Origin: Paenibacillus sp. FSL R5-0490
GTDB lineage: Bacteria; Bacillota; Bacilli; Bacillales; Cytobacillaceae
Length of the DNA stretch: 64,000 bases
Reading direction: 5' to 3'
Assembly (NCBI RefSeq): GCF_001956215.1
Contig: NZ_MRTQ01000010.1
Span: 62,001 to 126,000, forward strand
In this document: positions 16,685 to 25,887 of the stretch, piece after piece
How the letters are laid out: each line of letters opens with the position of its first letter
How positions within the stretch are numbered: position 1 is the stretch's first letter
Made by a program: the position numbers and the translations under genes
Notes under the pieces: generated by a model
What the model was told of the DNA's origin: nothing
Databases searched by the model: none
The model's input: the letters and a program-made list of their open reading frames with translations, nothing else

Positions 16685-17410
16685 TTGAATAAAAAAGCGA
16701 AAGTATTTGCGCATCGCGGTGACAGTGGACGTTTTCCGGAAAACACGATGGCCGCTTTTCAGGCTGCATTGGAGACAGGAGCAGATGGCATTGAATTGGA
16801 TGTGCAAATGGCGAAGGATGGTACGCTTGTAATCATTCATGACGAAAAAGTGGACAGAACGACTGGCGGAACCGGCTATATAAAGGACATGACCTTTGAA
16901 GAAATCCTGAAGCTTGATGCCGGGAGCTGGTTTGCGGATGTGAACGCAGGAGAAACAATCCCTGACCTGGAGAAATTTTTAAAATGGGCAGTGATGGAGG
17001 GCAATGAACTGCTGATTAATATTGAATTGAAAAATGATTTGATTGACTATCCTGGGATGGAGAGAAAGGTGATTGACCTTATACTTAAATATGGATTGGA
17101 ACAGCGTGTCATTATCTCATCCTTCAATGCGGAGAGCCTGAGGAGAGTCCGGGACTCTCATGCAGCTATACAGACGGGGTATTTGATTGAAGGCATTCCT
17201 GAAAATACACTCGAAATTGCCAAAAAAATCGATGCAGACAGCATTCATTGTGAAGAGAGGTTTGCTCTATCCGAGTTTGGGAGGAAAGCAAAAGAAGCAG
17301 GATTTCCGCTTCGGGTGTATACCGTAAATGATGAAACCCGCAGCGGATTGTTAAATAATGCAGGAGTCGAAGTGATTATGACCGATTTTCCGGAAAGGTT
17401 TTTGAAATAA
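16685..17410 (+). CDS. Glycerophosphodiester phosphodiesterase (GDPD)
   Basis: The start is TTG at 16685, just after AGGAGGAGATAAA. The 241-residue cytoplasmic enzyme has the GDPD TIM-barrel signature. FAHRGDSGRFPENTMAAF carries the first catalytic His and Arg, GADGIELDVQMAKDG carries the metal-binding Glu and Asp, and IIHDEKVDRTT carries the second catalytic His. It hydrolyses glycerophosphodiesters to glycerol-3-phosphate and an alcohol. No signal peptide is present, so it resembles intracellular UgpQ/YhdW-type enzymes. It is divergent from the TerD fusion and ends at a strong terminator. Confidence 0.92.
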   Translation: MNKKAKVFAHRGDSGRFPENTMAAFQAALETGADGIELDVQMAKDGTLVIIHDEKVDRTTGGTGYIKDMTFEEILKLDAGSWFADVNAGETIPDLEKFLKWAVMEGNELLINIELKNDLIDYPGMERKVIDLILKYGLEQRVIISSFNAESLRRVRDSHAAIQTGYLIEGIPENTLEIAKKIDADSIHCEERFALSEFGRKAKEAGFPLRVYTVNDETRSGLLNNAGVEVIMTDFPERFLK

Positions 17411-17544
17411 TGAGTTAGTTGCAAGGGTGAAAATTCTGATTATTCGCGCAGAGGTTGTATAATGCCAAGATAGACACCGCATATTCAGCAAAAGTGAATA
17501 GAAGCTGCATCAAGCCGAGAAAATATGAATTTATCCATGCATAA

Positions 17545-17577
17545 AAAAACAAGCGCACATCATGAGCGCTTGTTTTG
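17545..17577. terminator. Bidirectional terminator
   Basis: AAAACAAGCGC pairs with GCGCTTGTTTT around a short loop, with A-rich left and T-rich right flanks. It serves both convergent genes. Confidence 0.92.
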
Positions 17578-17581
17578 ATTC

Positions 17582-18022
17582 CTACCAAAGCACCGGCTTG
17601 GCTACCATGAACCAGAGCATGAGCATTAACAAAAATAGATAGATCCAGACGGAGCGGGTGAGCTTTCTGATTAGGAAATGCTGATCTGCTCCCGGCTCAT
17701 CAAATTTCCTAAGGACGGGAGTGAAGGCCCGGGCGAGAAAAAAGACTGAGCCTCCCATGACTGCCAGGGTAGCGACGATCCAAGATGTCGTCCAGGCCCA
17801 GTGGCTGTTCACGATTAGAAGGATACCCGAGCCTACAAGTACATGTCCTGCATGCTTGACAAGGCGCACGGACGTCCTGAAGATGCCGATATATGCCTGC
17901 TGGACCCCGGGATGAGCCGTTCCCAATTTATTGACGATTGGGATCAGAATAAAAAATGGTCCAACAGAAAGAATGGCACTGCTGACATGGATATACAGCA
18001 GTATTCGGTACAATATGTCCAT
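17582..18022 (-). CDS. Four-helix integral membrane protein (DUF2269-like)
   Basis: The 146-residue product has four predicted membrane helices. The first contains a His (LLYIHVSSAILSVGPFF) and the second a KHAGHVLVGSGILL segment. These intramembrane His residues resemble DUF2269/YphA-like proteins, sometimes linked to heme or quinone proteins. The family assignment is tentative and no function is claimed. It lies 9 bp downstream of the ASCH-domain gene on the same strand, so the two probably form one transcript ending at the 17545 hairpin. Confidence 0.65.
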   Translation of the reverse strand: MDILYRILLYIHVSSAILSVGPFFILIPIVNKLGTAHPGVQQAYIGIFRTSVRLVKHAGHVLVGSGILLIVNSHWAWTTSWIVATLAVMGGSVFFLARAFTPVLRKFDEPGADQHFLIRKLTRSVWIYLFLLMLMLWFMVAKPVLW

Positions 18023-18031
18023 TCCGGCAGA

Positions 18032-18382
18032 TTACTTCTTCACTGCGCTGAATTCATGAACCCATACACGCATTTGCGGAAGCCAAGGCATTCCCGGATG
18101 CATGGAAAGGATGGATTGCTTGTAGTCTTCCAAATTTTCAAAGCCTTCCTGGCGGGCATCTTCGTCAGTTAACTCTCCGAGAGACTGTGAATAAACTTTT
18201 TCTACAACAAAGTCCTGTCCCTCAAGTGTCATGATTTCTCCCACATCAGCATAGCGGCCGTTGCGGCGTGTAGCTGTTTTCTTTCCTGCAAGAACCTTTT
18301 CAACGTCCTCTTTAACTGTCACCATACGGTCTACTGAACATGTTTTCGGCGGTAATGTATTTGGGTCATGCTGATTTGACAT
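18032..18382 (-). CDS. ASCH-domain protein
   Basis: This 116-residue protein contains the short beta-barrel pattern of ASCH domains. VLAGKKTATRRNGRYADVGEIMTL is the conserved substrate-pocket region, and VVEKVYSQSLGELTDEDA matches the later strand and helix. ASCH proteins are related to PUA folds and act on RNA or modified nucleosides; YqfB of E. coli is an N4-acetylcytidine amidohydrolase. The match to a specific activity is not demonstrated. AAGGAGGAA precedes the ATG. It probably shares a transcript with the membrane gene that follows. Confidence 0.78.
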   Translation of the reverse strand: MSNQHDPNTLPPKTCSVDRMVTVKEDVEKVLAGKKTATRRNGRYADVGEIMTLEGQDFVVEKVYSQSLGELTDEDARQEGFENLEDYKQSILSMHPGMPWLPQMRVWVHEFSAVKK

Positions 18383-18472
18383 AATCTATTCCTCCTTATG
18401 TAAATGCTTACTTTTTAAACCTTACCATACTTTCCTGCGGAAATGCAGTTTATGAATCGCTTTACGGGTAAA

Positions 18473-18501
18473 AAAGCCTGAGGAAAGCATCCCTCAAGCT
18501 T
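18473..18501 (-). terminator. Rho-independent terminator of glnS
   Basis: On the minus strand, AAGCTTGAGGG and CCTCAGGCTT form a stem with one bulge, followed by TTTTTT. Confidence 0.85.
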
Positions 18502-18506
18502 AATGC

Positions 18507-20198
<1,692 letters not shown>

Positions 20199-20481
20199 AC
20201 CGGTATCAGCCTTTCTGTTTATGTAGTTAGTACTTATTTTAATAATATCGGGAAGGAAAATAAAGCGAAACTTCCCTTAGCTGTGTTTGCTATCGTTTTT
20301 AGGGCAATACTCTTTATTCATTCTATCTATTATAAACAAGACGATGGTGGAAAAAAAGTTTTTCTCAATGCTGGATGCGAAGTTTTACAAAAATGTTAAA
20401 TACTTTCAAAGGAGGAGGAATAGAGGGAGTTGAACAGAATATCTCTTAATAGGAAATAATCTATTGAATGGAGGAAGGAAC

Positions 20482-21246
20482 ATGTCTGTAAAGTATCCGG
20501 TTTTAGAAGGAGCAGAACCTTTTTATTTTGAAGGAAATGAGATTGGGATTCTGGTTTCTCATGGCTTTACCGGTTCAACTCAAAGTATGCGTCCGCTAGG
20601 GGAAGCTTATGCAAATGCTGGATATACGGTCTGCGGTCCACGCCTTAGGGGACATGGCACTCATTATGAAGAAATGGAAACAACGACCTATCAGGACTGG
20701 ATTCATTCTGTTGAAGAAGGTTATCGGTGGCTGAAAGAGCGCTGCAGTACGATATTCGTTACAGGTCTGTCAATGGGCGGCACCCTGACATTGTATATGG
20801 CCGAGAAATATCCCGAGATTAAGGGGATTATCCCGATTAATGCAGCGGTTGAGATTCCTGATATGGCGGCAGCAGCCAGCCTGGAGGATGTCCGTTTCCT
20901 TGATGCAATTGGTTCAGACATAAAAAATCCTGAAATAAAAGAGCTTGCCTATGAAAAGACACCGGTAAAATCGCTAGGTGAAATAACGGAACTTATGAAG
21001 AAGGTGAAAGCCGATTTAGGGAAAGTGACTTGTCCTGCGCTGATTTTTGTCTCAAAAGAAGATCATGTAGTTCCTCCTTCTAATTCACAGGAAATATACA
21101 GCGGCATTAAATCAGCTGCCAAGGAATTAGTCACCCTGGACAACAGCTATCATGTGGCTACGTTGGATAACGATCAGGATATCATTATAGATAGAACACT
21201 GCATTTTCTGCAGCGGGCACTGGAAACAAGCAGCCTTCAGGGGTGA
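20482..21246 (+). CDS. Carboxylesterase, Est30-like alpha/beta hydrolase
   Basis: The ATG at 20482 follows GGAGGAAGG. The 254-residue cytoplasmic enzyme has an alpha/beta-hydrolase catalytic triad. Ser97 is in GLSMGG, an Asp is in VSKEDHVVPP near 196, and a His is in SYHVATLD near 227. The oxyanion segment is SHGFTGSTQSM. Overall length and motifs match the Geobacillus Est30 / Bacillus Est family, which cleaves short-chain acyl esters. It is divergent from glnS, and a terminator follows within 5 bases. Confidence 0.92.
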   Translation: MSVKYPVLEGAEPFYFEGNEIGILVSHGFTGSTQSMRPLGEAYANAGYTVCGPRLRGHGTHYEEMETTTYQDWIHSVEEGYRWLKERCSTIFVTGLSMGGTLTLYMAEKYPEIKGIIPINAAVEIPDMAAAASLEDVRFLDAIGSDIKNPEIKELAYEKTPVKSLGEITELMKKVKADLGKVTCPALIFVSKEDHVVPPSNSQEIYSGIKSAAKELVTLDNSYHVATLDNDQDIIIDRTLHFLQRALETSSLQG

Positions 21247-21249
21247 TGA

Positions 21250-21277
21250 GGGGAGCTTAATCAGGCTCCTTTTTTTT
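21250..21277 (+). terminator. Rho-independent terminator
   Basis: GGGAGC/GCTCC-type stem around an 8-base loop, followed by a T8 run. Confidence 0.85.
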
Positions 21278-21429
21278 GACTTTAAAAGGATATTCCCATT
21301 GTCCCATTCGTTGTTGTATGCCTTGATCTGATGCAAATTCCCGTTCCTTTTTGCAACCAGTTATGATAGCATTTAGTGATGCGAAATAATTTAAAATCAT
21401 TTTCTTTACTGGATGAAAGGGGGATGCAC

Positions 21430-22626
21430 TTGGAAAAGGCTGCAAAAGAGACTTTATGGACAAAGTCTTTCATTATGCTGATGGTCGGGAATTTATTTGT
21501 TTTTATGTCGTTTCAGATGCTGATCCCAACATTGCCTCCATATATCAAGTCCATAGGGGCAACTGGTCTTGAAATTGGGCTGGTAACAGCACTGTTTTCG
21601 ATTGGAGCCGTTTTGAGCAGGCCTTTCATCGGATTCATGCTCGAATATAAAGCAAGAAAGCAGCTGGTGCTAATTGGGGCAGCAGCGCTTTTGGCAATAA
21701 CCATTATTTATCCGCTTTCAAGCGTGGTGATGATTTTTCTGCTGTTCCGATTCATCCATGGGCTTGCCTGGGGCTGGTCAACTACTGTGAATGGGACAGC
21801 GGCTGTAGATGTAGTGCCTAATTCCAGGCTCGGAGAGGGAATGGGTTACTATGGCCTGAGCGTTACGATTGGAATGATCATTGCTCCAAGTCTTGGAATC
21901 TACCTATATCAGATTACTTCCTTTACAAATCTTATTTATATCTCAAGCCTACTTGGGGTGATTGCCATTGTGCTCCTGGCCATTGTCCGCTACGAAACAC
22001 CTGAGGCTGTTATGAAAACAAGGAAAGAGGATCTTAAATTCTCTTACCTGGGCTCTTTAGTTGAAAAATCCAGCTGGTTTCCTGCGTTCATCACCATAAT
22101 TGTGACATTTGGATATGGCTCCATCGTAACGTTCATCGTTATTTTTGGCGAAGAGCGGGGCATTGATCAGATATTTCTTTTCTACCTGTTTAATGCGATT
22201 ATGGCATCACTATCAAGGCCGGTTGCCGGAAAGTGGTTTGACCAGCGGGGGCCTATGGGGCTCGTGCTGCTTTGCACGTTCCTGACTTTCATAGGAATGT
22301 GGGTACTTTCCTTCGCTCATTCGAATTTGTTTATTATCATTAGCGGAATCTTGTTTGGAATTGGCTTTGGCTCATTGATTCCTACTCTGCAGTCCTGGAC
22401 GTTATCAATGACACCATCCAACCGGCGCGGTGTGGCAAATGGAATGTTCTTCTCCTCCATCGACCTTGGCATTGGACTAAGCGGGCTTGTGTTTGGGGTG
22501 CTTGCACAGTATGTGGAAACGGCGGCACTCTTCCAAATATCAAGTGTGTTCCTGATTCTGGGCATGGCTGTTACAGTCTTCTATGGGAAACGGCGCCGGG
22601 CCGCCCGGCCGCAGCAGGCCTCATAA
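21430..22626 (+). CDS. MFS efflux transporter
   Basis: TTG at 21430 is the likely start: GAAAGGGGG lies at proper spacing, whereas the in-frame ATG at 21424 abuts it. The 398-residue protein has 12 membrane helices. The family A motif sits between helices 2 and 3 (FIGFMLEYKARKQL) and a second copy appears in the second half (GKWFDQRGPMGL). The motif-C-like GMIIAPSLGIYLY segment in helix 5 points to drug/proton antiport. The substrate is unknown. It is a single gene with a strong terminator. Confidence 0.85.
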   Translation: MEKAAKETLWTKSFIMLMVGNLFVFMSFQMLIPTLPPYIKSIGATGLEIGLVTALFSIGAVLSRPFIGFMLEYKARKQLVLIGAAALLAITIIYPLSSVVMIFLLFRFIHGLAWGWSTTVNGTAAVDVVPNSRLGEGMGYYGLSVTIGMIIAPSLGIYLYQITSFTNLIYISSLLGVIAIVLLAIVRYETPEAVMKTRKEDLKFSYLGSLVEKSSWFPAFITIIVTFGYGSIVTFIVIFGEERGIDQIFLFYLFNAIMASLSRPVAGKWFDQRGPMGLVLLCTFLTFIGMWVLSFAHSNLFIIISGILFGIGFGSLIPTLQSWTLSMTPSNRRGVANGMFFSSIDLGIGLSGLVFGVLAQYVETAALFQISSVFLILGMAVTVFYGKRRRAARPQQAS

Positions 22627-22635
22627 TGAAGAATG

Positions 22636-22679
22636 AAAACTGGCAGGCAGGAATATATATTTCTGTCTGCCAGTTTTTA
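22636..22679 (+). terminator. Rho-independent terminator
   Basis: AAAACTGGCAGGCAG pairs with CTGTCTGCCAGTTTT around an AT-rich loop, and T residues follow. Confidence 0.92.
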
Positions 22680-22910
22680 TTTTGATTAGAGGTGGTATTA
22701 ATAGAGAGAAGCTGATTCTAACTATTAAAAATATTACACAGGAATACAGCAATGTTTCAAAAATGATAGAGAAATGAAATTTTTTGCAGAAAAGTTTTTG
22801 CTACAATATAAGGATAAAGGATGAAAATTGGCGTATTATGCGTTTTTTTATAAAGTATGCTGATAAAGCCCTATGAAAGTAGGAAATCAGCAGGCTGGAT
22901 CAATAAAATT

Positions 22911-22948
22911 CTTTTAAAAGCCGCCGCCTTTAGGCGAGCTTTTAAAAA
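22911..22948 (+). promoter_or_regulatory. Leader hairpin before the TPR-dynamin gene
   Basis: The 289-base gap from 22680 to 22968 holds a possible -10 box (TACAAT at 22802) and this hairpin. TTTTAAAAGC and CGCC pair with GGCG and GCTTTTAAAA around a short loop. The stem ends about 20 bases before the start codon and no long T run follows, so a translational or attenuation role is more likely than plain termination. Nothing else is seen in the gap. Confidence 0.5.
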
Positions 22949-22968
22949 TAGCACTGCGGGGGATCAAG

Positions 22969-25716
22969 ATGACTTTAGAGAAGCAGCTAATCAGCAAAAC
23001 CTTTTATAAGACCTTCATGGAATCTAATGAAAATGTACATCCGATCAGGGTTTTGGGTGAACTGTATGTGGCTGAGCAGCAGAACGAGGTGCCTGATTTA
23101 ACTAATATCCGCTTCGCCCAGGGTGAAGTCTATTTCCTTAACAAGGATTACGAAGCGGCCATTTTTAAGTGGGAAAGCATTCCGAATGAATTGGGGCCAT
23201 GGGCACAGAAAAATATGGCTGATGCCTATTTTGAATTAGATCTGCTTTCAAATGCAGAGGACTTTTATAAATCGATTGAAACAGACTCAGAGGTGTTGAA
23301 GACCGAGGTGCTCCTCCAGCTGTTTTCACTTTACATACAGCGCGGCAAGCTTGAATTGGCTGTTGAATCTATTAAAGAGGCTGTCCGGTTAAATCCGGAT
23401 TATCCGGATGTGACCGATCTGGCACGCGGATTCTTTGAAGAACACAGCGATTGGGGAAATGCAGTGGAGCTGGCTGTCAATGAAGCCATCAGGACCGAGT
23501 CCCTAGCCTGGTTTGAAGTTCTTCATTCATATGTGGAACAGGGGCGGACAGCAAAGATGGAGCCGAACTATTTCAATGAGGCGCTTTCAGTGCTGTACCG
23601 TACAGATCAGGCTAACTTTGAAGGGTTATCAGCGGCTCTTTGGGTTAGCTACAAGACATCAGATCTGTATTTCCCATGGCTGAAAGAATACAATCATCTT
23701 CTCCTGGATATGGAGCCGGGACGATCACATACATGGAGCGAGCTTTCGGAGCTTTATAAAGATACTTATCTTGAAATGATCAGCGGGAAGCATTTAATCC
23801 GGGACTTATCCCATCTGATTCCAAATCATATAACGAATTGGGTGAAAATAGCTGCTCCTTCTCATTATCTTGTGTCGGCATCGGCAGTGCTGGCATGGAG
23901 CGAAATATTTCCATCCAATATTGATTCTTCTGCTGTCAGTGAAGCAGAAAGCCTTGTGAACCGTTCTGTCCGTTATCAGGAAGGCCTGGAGGAAAGCTTT
24001 AAGCTTTTCGAAAATATCATGAAATGGGCAAAGGATAAAGGCGTCCTGATGGGTGAGCGATTTGAATGGATGGTCCGTGAGCTCCTTGATTTGGATTCCG
24101 GCCACTTGCTGATTGCCGGTGCAGCATCAAATGGAAAATCCTCGTTTGTGAACACTCTTCTCGGTGAAGAACTGATGGGGGATTCAACCTCTGCTTCGGT
24201 GCTGTTCAAGGATAGTGATGAAGCGGAAATCCATGCTATTACAGACGAGGAAGTCAGAAGCATTTCTGATCTTGAGGATTTTAGGCAAAGTGCAGAGAAA
24301 AGCCAGCAGACGCTCATACGCTGCAAGATGCCATTCAATTTTTTACAGAATAACAGACTCGCTGTCATAGATACCCCGGGTCTTGCGGGGCAGAGCAAGT
24401 TCAGAAATGGTGTGTTCCAATACCTCCATTTCGCTGACAGTATGCTATTTGTCCTGAATGCGGATTCCCCTTTGACAGATAAAGAGCTGGATCTTGCTGT
24501 AAGAATGCGAGAGCAGGCTCCGGAACTGCCTATTCATTTTCTTCTCAGTAAAATGGATCGGATTCCGGACAGCCAGGATGCCATTGAGCTTCTTGACGAA
24601 ACTCAGTCCCGTGTTCAAACCTATTTCCCGAAAGCAAAGGTGTTTGCTTTCTCCGCCTATTATGAAAGCGAAAGCCAGCTCAATGATTTAGCTGTCTTTA
24701 TCAAGTCGATGATCGATGGACGGAACAGGAAAGAAGAACGTACAGCTAAGGTTCTTTACTATATAAAAAAATCCATCAAATTCCTGCTTGAAAAACGTGT
24801 TGAGATGGAAAATAGCTTGATTGATACGATTAAATGGAATGAAGAGATGGTGACAAAACTAAAGGGTGCCAAGAATCAGCTGATGGATATGGAAGAAGAG
24901 AAGGTCCGGACGATTAAAAGATCGTACAGCAAGATTAAAGATGAAATGAGAGCGGATCTTGAGAAGCAGATTCCGGAACTGCTTCGGAATTGTTCAGAAA
25001 TGGTGACAGAAGACAGTGATTTTGGAAAAATCCATACTGAACTAAATGAGGAAATGAATAATCGGGTACATCAATATATTGAAGACACAGTTTTGCCGGA
25101 GTTTCATGTTTCCATTCAGGAATGGATTGCGGAAAGTGAAGGAGAGTTCAGAAGCAGCCAGGCGTATTTGGATGAAATGAGCCAAGGCTTCAATGAGCTA
25201 TACGGCGAGGATAAAATCGCGCTGGACTGTGATTTCAGGGTCCTGGATGACTGGCGCCGCGACGCTGACCGGATGACGCGAGGGAGTGTTCAGCTTGAAA
25301 AGGCCAATATTCTAAACCGCTTTTCACCATCACAGTTCCTGCTCAAGAGTGCAGGAAAGCTGTTTGGAGCCATTCAGCAGAATAAAACCATGCTTCATAA
25401 TAAATATAAACAGTTCATTGAGCATGAAGACTATAGCGAAATTGCAGAATTCATTACCGATAAATTCATGCAGCAATTCGAACTCTTCGAGAAATCGCTT
25501 GAGCGGGATATTAAGATGTTCTTCAGAAATCCGTTTGACGTATTGAATCATACAGTTGAAGAGACATATACGAACATTGCGGAAAATAAAGAAGCATTAA
25601 GCGATATGCGCAAAAATCCTGAGATTTACCAGGATCCTCTGACACTATTTGAACTGAAGCTCCGCCAGTTTGAATGGATGACTTCAGCAGGGGAAAGAGT
25701 TAAGGAATATCGTTAA
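22969..25716 (+). CDS. TPR-dynamin fusion GTPase
   Basis: This 915-residue cytoplasmic protein has three parts. Residues about 40-200 are tetratricopeptide-like helices (AQGEVYFLNKDYEAAIFKWE, NMADAYFELDLLSNAEDFYK, LFSLYIQRGKLELAVESIKEA). Residues about 380-580 are a dynamin-type GTPase with P-loop GAASNGKSS (384-392), G3 DTPG at 468-471 and G4 SKMD at 527-530. Residues about 600-915 are a long helical stalk with basic and amphipathic segments typical of bacterial dynamin-like proteins. Dynamins remodel or hold membranes. The single GTPase plus TPR head differs from the two-GTPase DynA of B. subtilis. GGGGGATCAAG precedes the ATG, and it is a single gene. Confidence 0.85.
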   Translation: MTLEKQLISKTFYKTFMESNENVHPIRVLGELYVAEQQNEVPDLTNIRFAQGEVYFLNKDYEAAIFKWESIPNELGPWAQKNMADAYFELDLLSNAEDFYKSIETDSEVLKTEVLLQLFSLYIQRGKLELAVESIKEAVRLNPDYPDVTDLARGFFEEHSDWGNAVELAVNEAIRTESLAWFEVLHSYVEQGRTAKMEPNYFNEALSVLYRTDQANFEGLSAALWVSYKTSDLYFPWLKEYNHLLLDMEPGRSHTWSELSELYKDTYLEMISGKHLIRDLSHLIPNHITNWVKIAAPSHYLVSASAVLAWSEIFPSNIDSSAVSEAESLVNRSVRYQEGLEESFKLFENIMKWAKDKGVLMGERFEWMVRELLDLDSGHLLIAGAASNGKSSFVNTLLGEELMGDSTSASVLFKDSDEAEIHAITDEEVRSISDLEDFRQSAEKSQQTLIRCKMPFNFLQNNRLAVIDTPGLAGQSKFRNGVFQYLHFADSMLFVLNADSPLTDKELDLAVRMREQAPELPIHFLLSKMDRIPDSQDAIELLDETQSRVQTYFPKAKVFAFSAYYESESQLNDLAVFIKSMIDGRNRKEERTAKVLYYIKKSIKFLLEKRVEMENSLIDTIKWNEEMVTKLKGAKNQLMDMEEEKVRTIKRSYSKIKDEMRADLEKQIPELLRNCSEMVTEDSDFGKIHTELNEEMNNRVHQYIEDTVLPEFHVSIQEWIAESEGEFRSSQAYLDEMSQGFNELYGEDKIALDCDFRVLDDWRRDADRMTRGSVQLEKANILNRFSPSQFLLKSAGKLFGAIQQNKTMLHNKYKQFIEHEDYSEIAEFITDKFMQQFELFEKSLERDIKMFFRNPFDVLNHTVEETYTNIAENKEALSDMRKNPEIYQDPLTLFELKLRQFEWMTSAGERVKEYR

Positions 25717-25721
25717 ACATT

Positions 25722-25748
25722 GGGAAGGAGTAATCCTTCCTCTTTTTT
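25722..25748 (+). terminator. Rho-independent terminator
   Basis: GGAAGGA pairs with TCCTTCC around a 4-base loop, followed by TCTTTTTTT, directly after the dynamin gene. Confidence 0.88.
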
Positions 25749-25770
25749 TATGAAAAAAATAGAAAAATAG

Positions 25771-25796
25771 GTTTGGTTTGTATCAAATAAGGGTAA
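25771..25796 (+). promoter_or_regulatory. SigB-like promoter of the RsbK-type kinase
   Basis: GTTTGG and GGGTAA are separated by 14 bases, close to the SigB consensus GTTTAA-N14-GGGTAT. It lies 92 bases before the kinase start. Position and match are seen directly, and use by SigB is inferred. Confidence 0.6.
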
Positions 25797-25887
25797 AGAA
25801 GCTGGTCTATAAAACCTTAATCTCATAAAGCATGAACATGTAAAAGAAAAATGTGAAGAAAAATCGGGGGAAAGAAGGAGAGAACAG

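Noticed and set aside
16484-16840. N-terminal extension of the TerD fusion frame
   Set aside because: The extra 119 codons are compositionally non-coding, and a GTG with a good ribosome site begins exactly at the TerD domain.
20199-20481. T-box leader before glnS
   Set aside because: The minus strand lacks the T-box sequence and a specifier hairpin.
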